NCBI GenBank assembly: GCA_020354435.1
Contig: CP070646.1
Location: 1,720,834 to 1,756,803, forward strand
Length of the DNA: 35,970 nt
From: Gammaproteobacteria bacterium
Lineage (GTDB): Bacteria; Pseudomonadota; Gammaproteobacteria; GCA-001735895
Direction: 5' to 3'
This document shows, piece after piece, positions 35,069-35,970 of this stretch (its first letter is position 1; every line of letters starts with the position of its first letter). Under the pieces are notes generated by a model that saw only the letters and a program-made list of their open reading frames with translations, searched no databases and was not told the DNA's origin. A program made the translations under genes and the position numbers.

Positions 35069-35545
35069 ATGAATCAGATACCGCTTACCGTCGCGGGCGC
35101 GGAAAGGCTCAAGTCCGAACTCAAGGAGTTGAAGTCGGTCAAGCGTCCGGCCGTGATCGAGGCTATTGCGACCGCCAGGGATCATGGCGATTTGAAGGAA
35201 AACGCCGAGTATCATGCTGCGCGCGAAGAGCAGGGCTTCATCGAAGGCCGCATCGCCGAACTGGAAGGCGCGCTTTCCAACTCGCAGATTATCGACGTTA
35301 CCCAGCTCAACGCGGGTGATCGTGTCGTTTTCGGCTGTACCGTAACCCTGCTCGACATGGCGACCGACGAAGAGGTCGTCTACCAGATCGTCGGCGATAT
35401 CGAAGCCGATATTAGCGAGAACCGCATTGCCATTAGTTCGCCGATCGCGCGTGCGCTGATCGGCAAGGAAGAGGGCGACGAGGTTGTCGTCGACGCCCCC
35501 GGCGGCACGATGGAATACGCCATCACCTCCGTCCAGTACCTGTAA
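35069..35545 (+). CDS. greA: Transcription elongation factor GreA
   Basis: It stimulates RNA polymerase to cleave backtracked RNA. It has 158 residues, exactly the E. coli length. An N-terminal coiled coil (1-75) carries the acidic tip in [20 protein letters not shown], and the C-terminal FKBP-like domain includes [12 protein letters not shown] and [16 protein letters not shown]. It lies only 10 bases after carB and shares the operon, an arrangement also found in other gammaproteobacteria. Confidence 0.97.
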   Translation: MNQIPLTVAGAERLKSELKELKSVKRPAVIEAIATARDHGDLKENAEYHAAREEQGFIEGRIAELEGALSNSQIIDVTQLNAGDRVVFGCTVTLLDMATDEEVVYQIVGDIEADISENRIAISSPIARALIGKEEGDEVVVDAPGGTMEYAITSVQYL

Positions 35546-35579
35546 AAAGCCATCCCGATACCGAAATTCCCGCTTTTTT
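35544..35579 (+). terminator. Weak possible terminator after greA
   Basis: AAAAAGC (35544-35550) can pair with GCTTTTT (35572-35578). The loop is 21 bases and the stem AT-rich, so this is a poor terminator on its own. The long inverted repeat downstream may do the job instead. Confidence 0.3.
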
Positions 35580-35598
35580 AAAGAGAAGTCCCTTCGAC

Positions 35599-35723
35599 GG
35601 CGTGAACATCGGCCAGGTTTTTCGGGAACGCCGTGAATACATCCATGTAGGCTCGTGCGCCGGGTGCGGATCACGCCGTCCATGGCGCGCAACGTCCCGA
35701 AAAACCTGGCCGATGTCCACGCC
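35599..35723. repeat. Long interrupted inverted repeat with internal palindromes (REP/BIME-like)
   Basis: The arms 35606-35627 and 35695-35716 are perfect inverse complements (22 bp). They extend outward after one mismatch by another 6 bp (GGCGTG/CACGCC), giving 28 pairs of 29. The 67-base interior contains TACATCCATGTA, a small palindrome, and a GC-rich CGCC/GGCG hairpin. No ORF of note spans it. It is the main content of the 425-base gene-free tail after greA, and looks like a mobile-type repeated intergenic element. No other copy is seen in the window. Confidence 0.75.
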
Positions 35724-35912
35724 TCAAAGCAATGCAGTTTTTAAGATATTCCCTTCGGTTGATCCGGAAAGGAGTCGGCTCCACTCTGATAACATCTGGG
35801 GAATGATTTGCAGGAACACAACACCCGAGTCTCGCAACATTGCTGCGAGGTCTTCGCTACTAACTATAGATAGCTTCCCATTTTTTAAATGTGTCGAGGA
35901 ATCTCGACTCAT
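35724..35912 (-). CDS. Doubtful 62-codon ORF, no recognised family
   Basis: A minus-strand ATG ORF beginning MSRDSSTHLKNGKLSIVSSE, with a plausible mixed composition (MLRDSGVVFLQIIPQML). There is a stop 6 codons upstream of its ATG and no clear ribosome site. Its end abuts the inverted repeat, and the base composition is more AT-rich than the neighbours. It could be a small gene, a remnant or chance. The remaining bases 35913-35970 show no feature I can support. Confidence 0.2.
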   Translation of the reverse strand: MSRDSSTHLKNGKLSIVSSEDLAAMLRDSGVVFLQIIPQMLSEWSRLLSGSTEGNILKTALL

Positions 35913-35970
35913 TCGTTTCTTTCGAAGTCGTTAACATTAAATCTGGCGTTATTTTGAGGCGTGGCTGATG

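Noticed and set aside
1..35970. CRISPR arrays, tRNA/rRNA genes, insertion sequences, prophage or defence genes
   Set aside because: No direct-repeat arrays, cloverleaf-like sequences, transposases or integrases were seen by eye; a covariance or profile scan was not possible.

Overview
The window is chromosomal DNA from a gammaproteobacterium, moderately GC-rich (by eye), with a Pseudomonas/Xanthomonas-like gene repertoire: a PilS-PilR-PilA-PilB-PilC type IV pilus locus with a sigma-54 pilA promoter, DksA, a carA-carB-greA string, a three-gene pyruvate dehydrogenase operon and ArgA of the bifunctional kinase-GNAT type. I cannot assign a genus. Nearly all of it is housekeeping DNA: there is no insertion sequence, prophage, CRISPR array, tRNA or rRNA, and no defence or toxin island. 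I did not find a clearly new multi-gene system. The most interesting signals are regulatory elements, degenerate signalling domains and small structural oddities.

Layout. 1-6219 (minus strand): a small PP0621-like membrane protein, pilS, pilR, pilA, pilB and the start of pilC. pilA has a textbook -24/-12 promoter with candidate PilR sites upstream and a strong terminator. 6387-6936: dksA with its own promoter and terminator. 6920-9147 (minus): argA translationally coupled to a 5'-nucleotidase. 9227-10423 (plus): a membrane protein with a degenerate GGDEF domain and no ordinary start codon for its first helix. 10464-12544 (minus): argD and argF. 12618-13281 (minus): a PuuD/urate-oxidase-N-like membrane protein and its terminator. 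13439-15636 (plus): an AsnB-type amidotransferase resembling the N-acetylglutaminylglutamine amide enzyme, then monothiol glutaredoxin grxD, closed by a perfect 22-bp palindrome. 15712-18313 (minus): pyrC, rnt and a response regulator with a degenerate GGDEF domain.

18428-24243 (plus): aceE-aceF-lpd. Lpd carries its own lipoyl domain joined by a lysine/alanine-rich linker. An alpha/beta hydrolase of the YbfF type follows. 25118-27857 (minus): a cobalamin riboswitch, a BtuB-like TonB-dependent receptor and a PduO-type cobalamin adenosyltransferase, which together form a B12 uptake and activation operon. 27995-29563 (plus): a membrane Ser/Thr kinase with a shrunken N-terminal region and an HGD catalytic loop. 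29572-30579 (minus): an EamA/DMT transporter. 30556-35545 (plus): carA-carB-greA behind a leader that contains a terminator hairpin. The last 425 bases hold a long inverted repeat and one doubtful small ORF.

Functionally, the window is rich in the arginine/pyrimidine branch (argA, argD, argF, carAB, pyrC) and central carbon entry (PDH), with two sensory modules (PilSR; B12 riboswitch). Long antisense ORFs over carB, lpd, pilB and the TonB receptor are by-products of codon bias and are not annotated.
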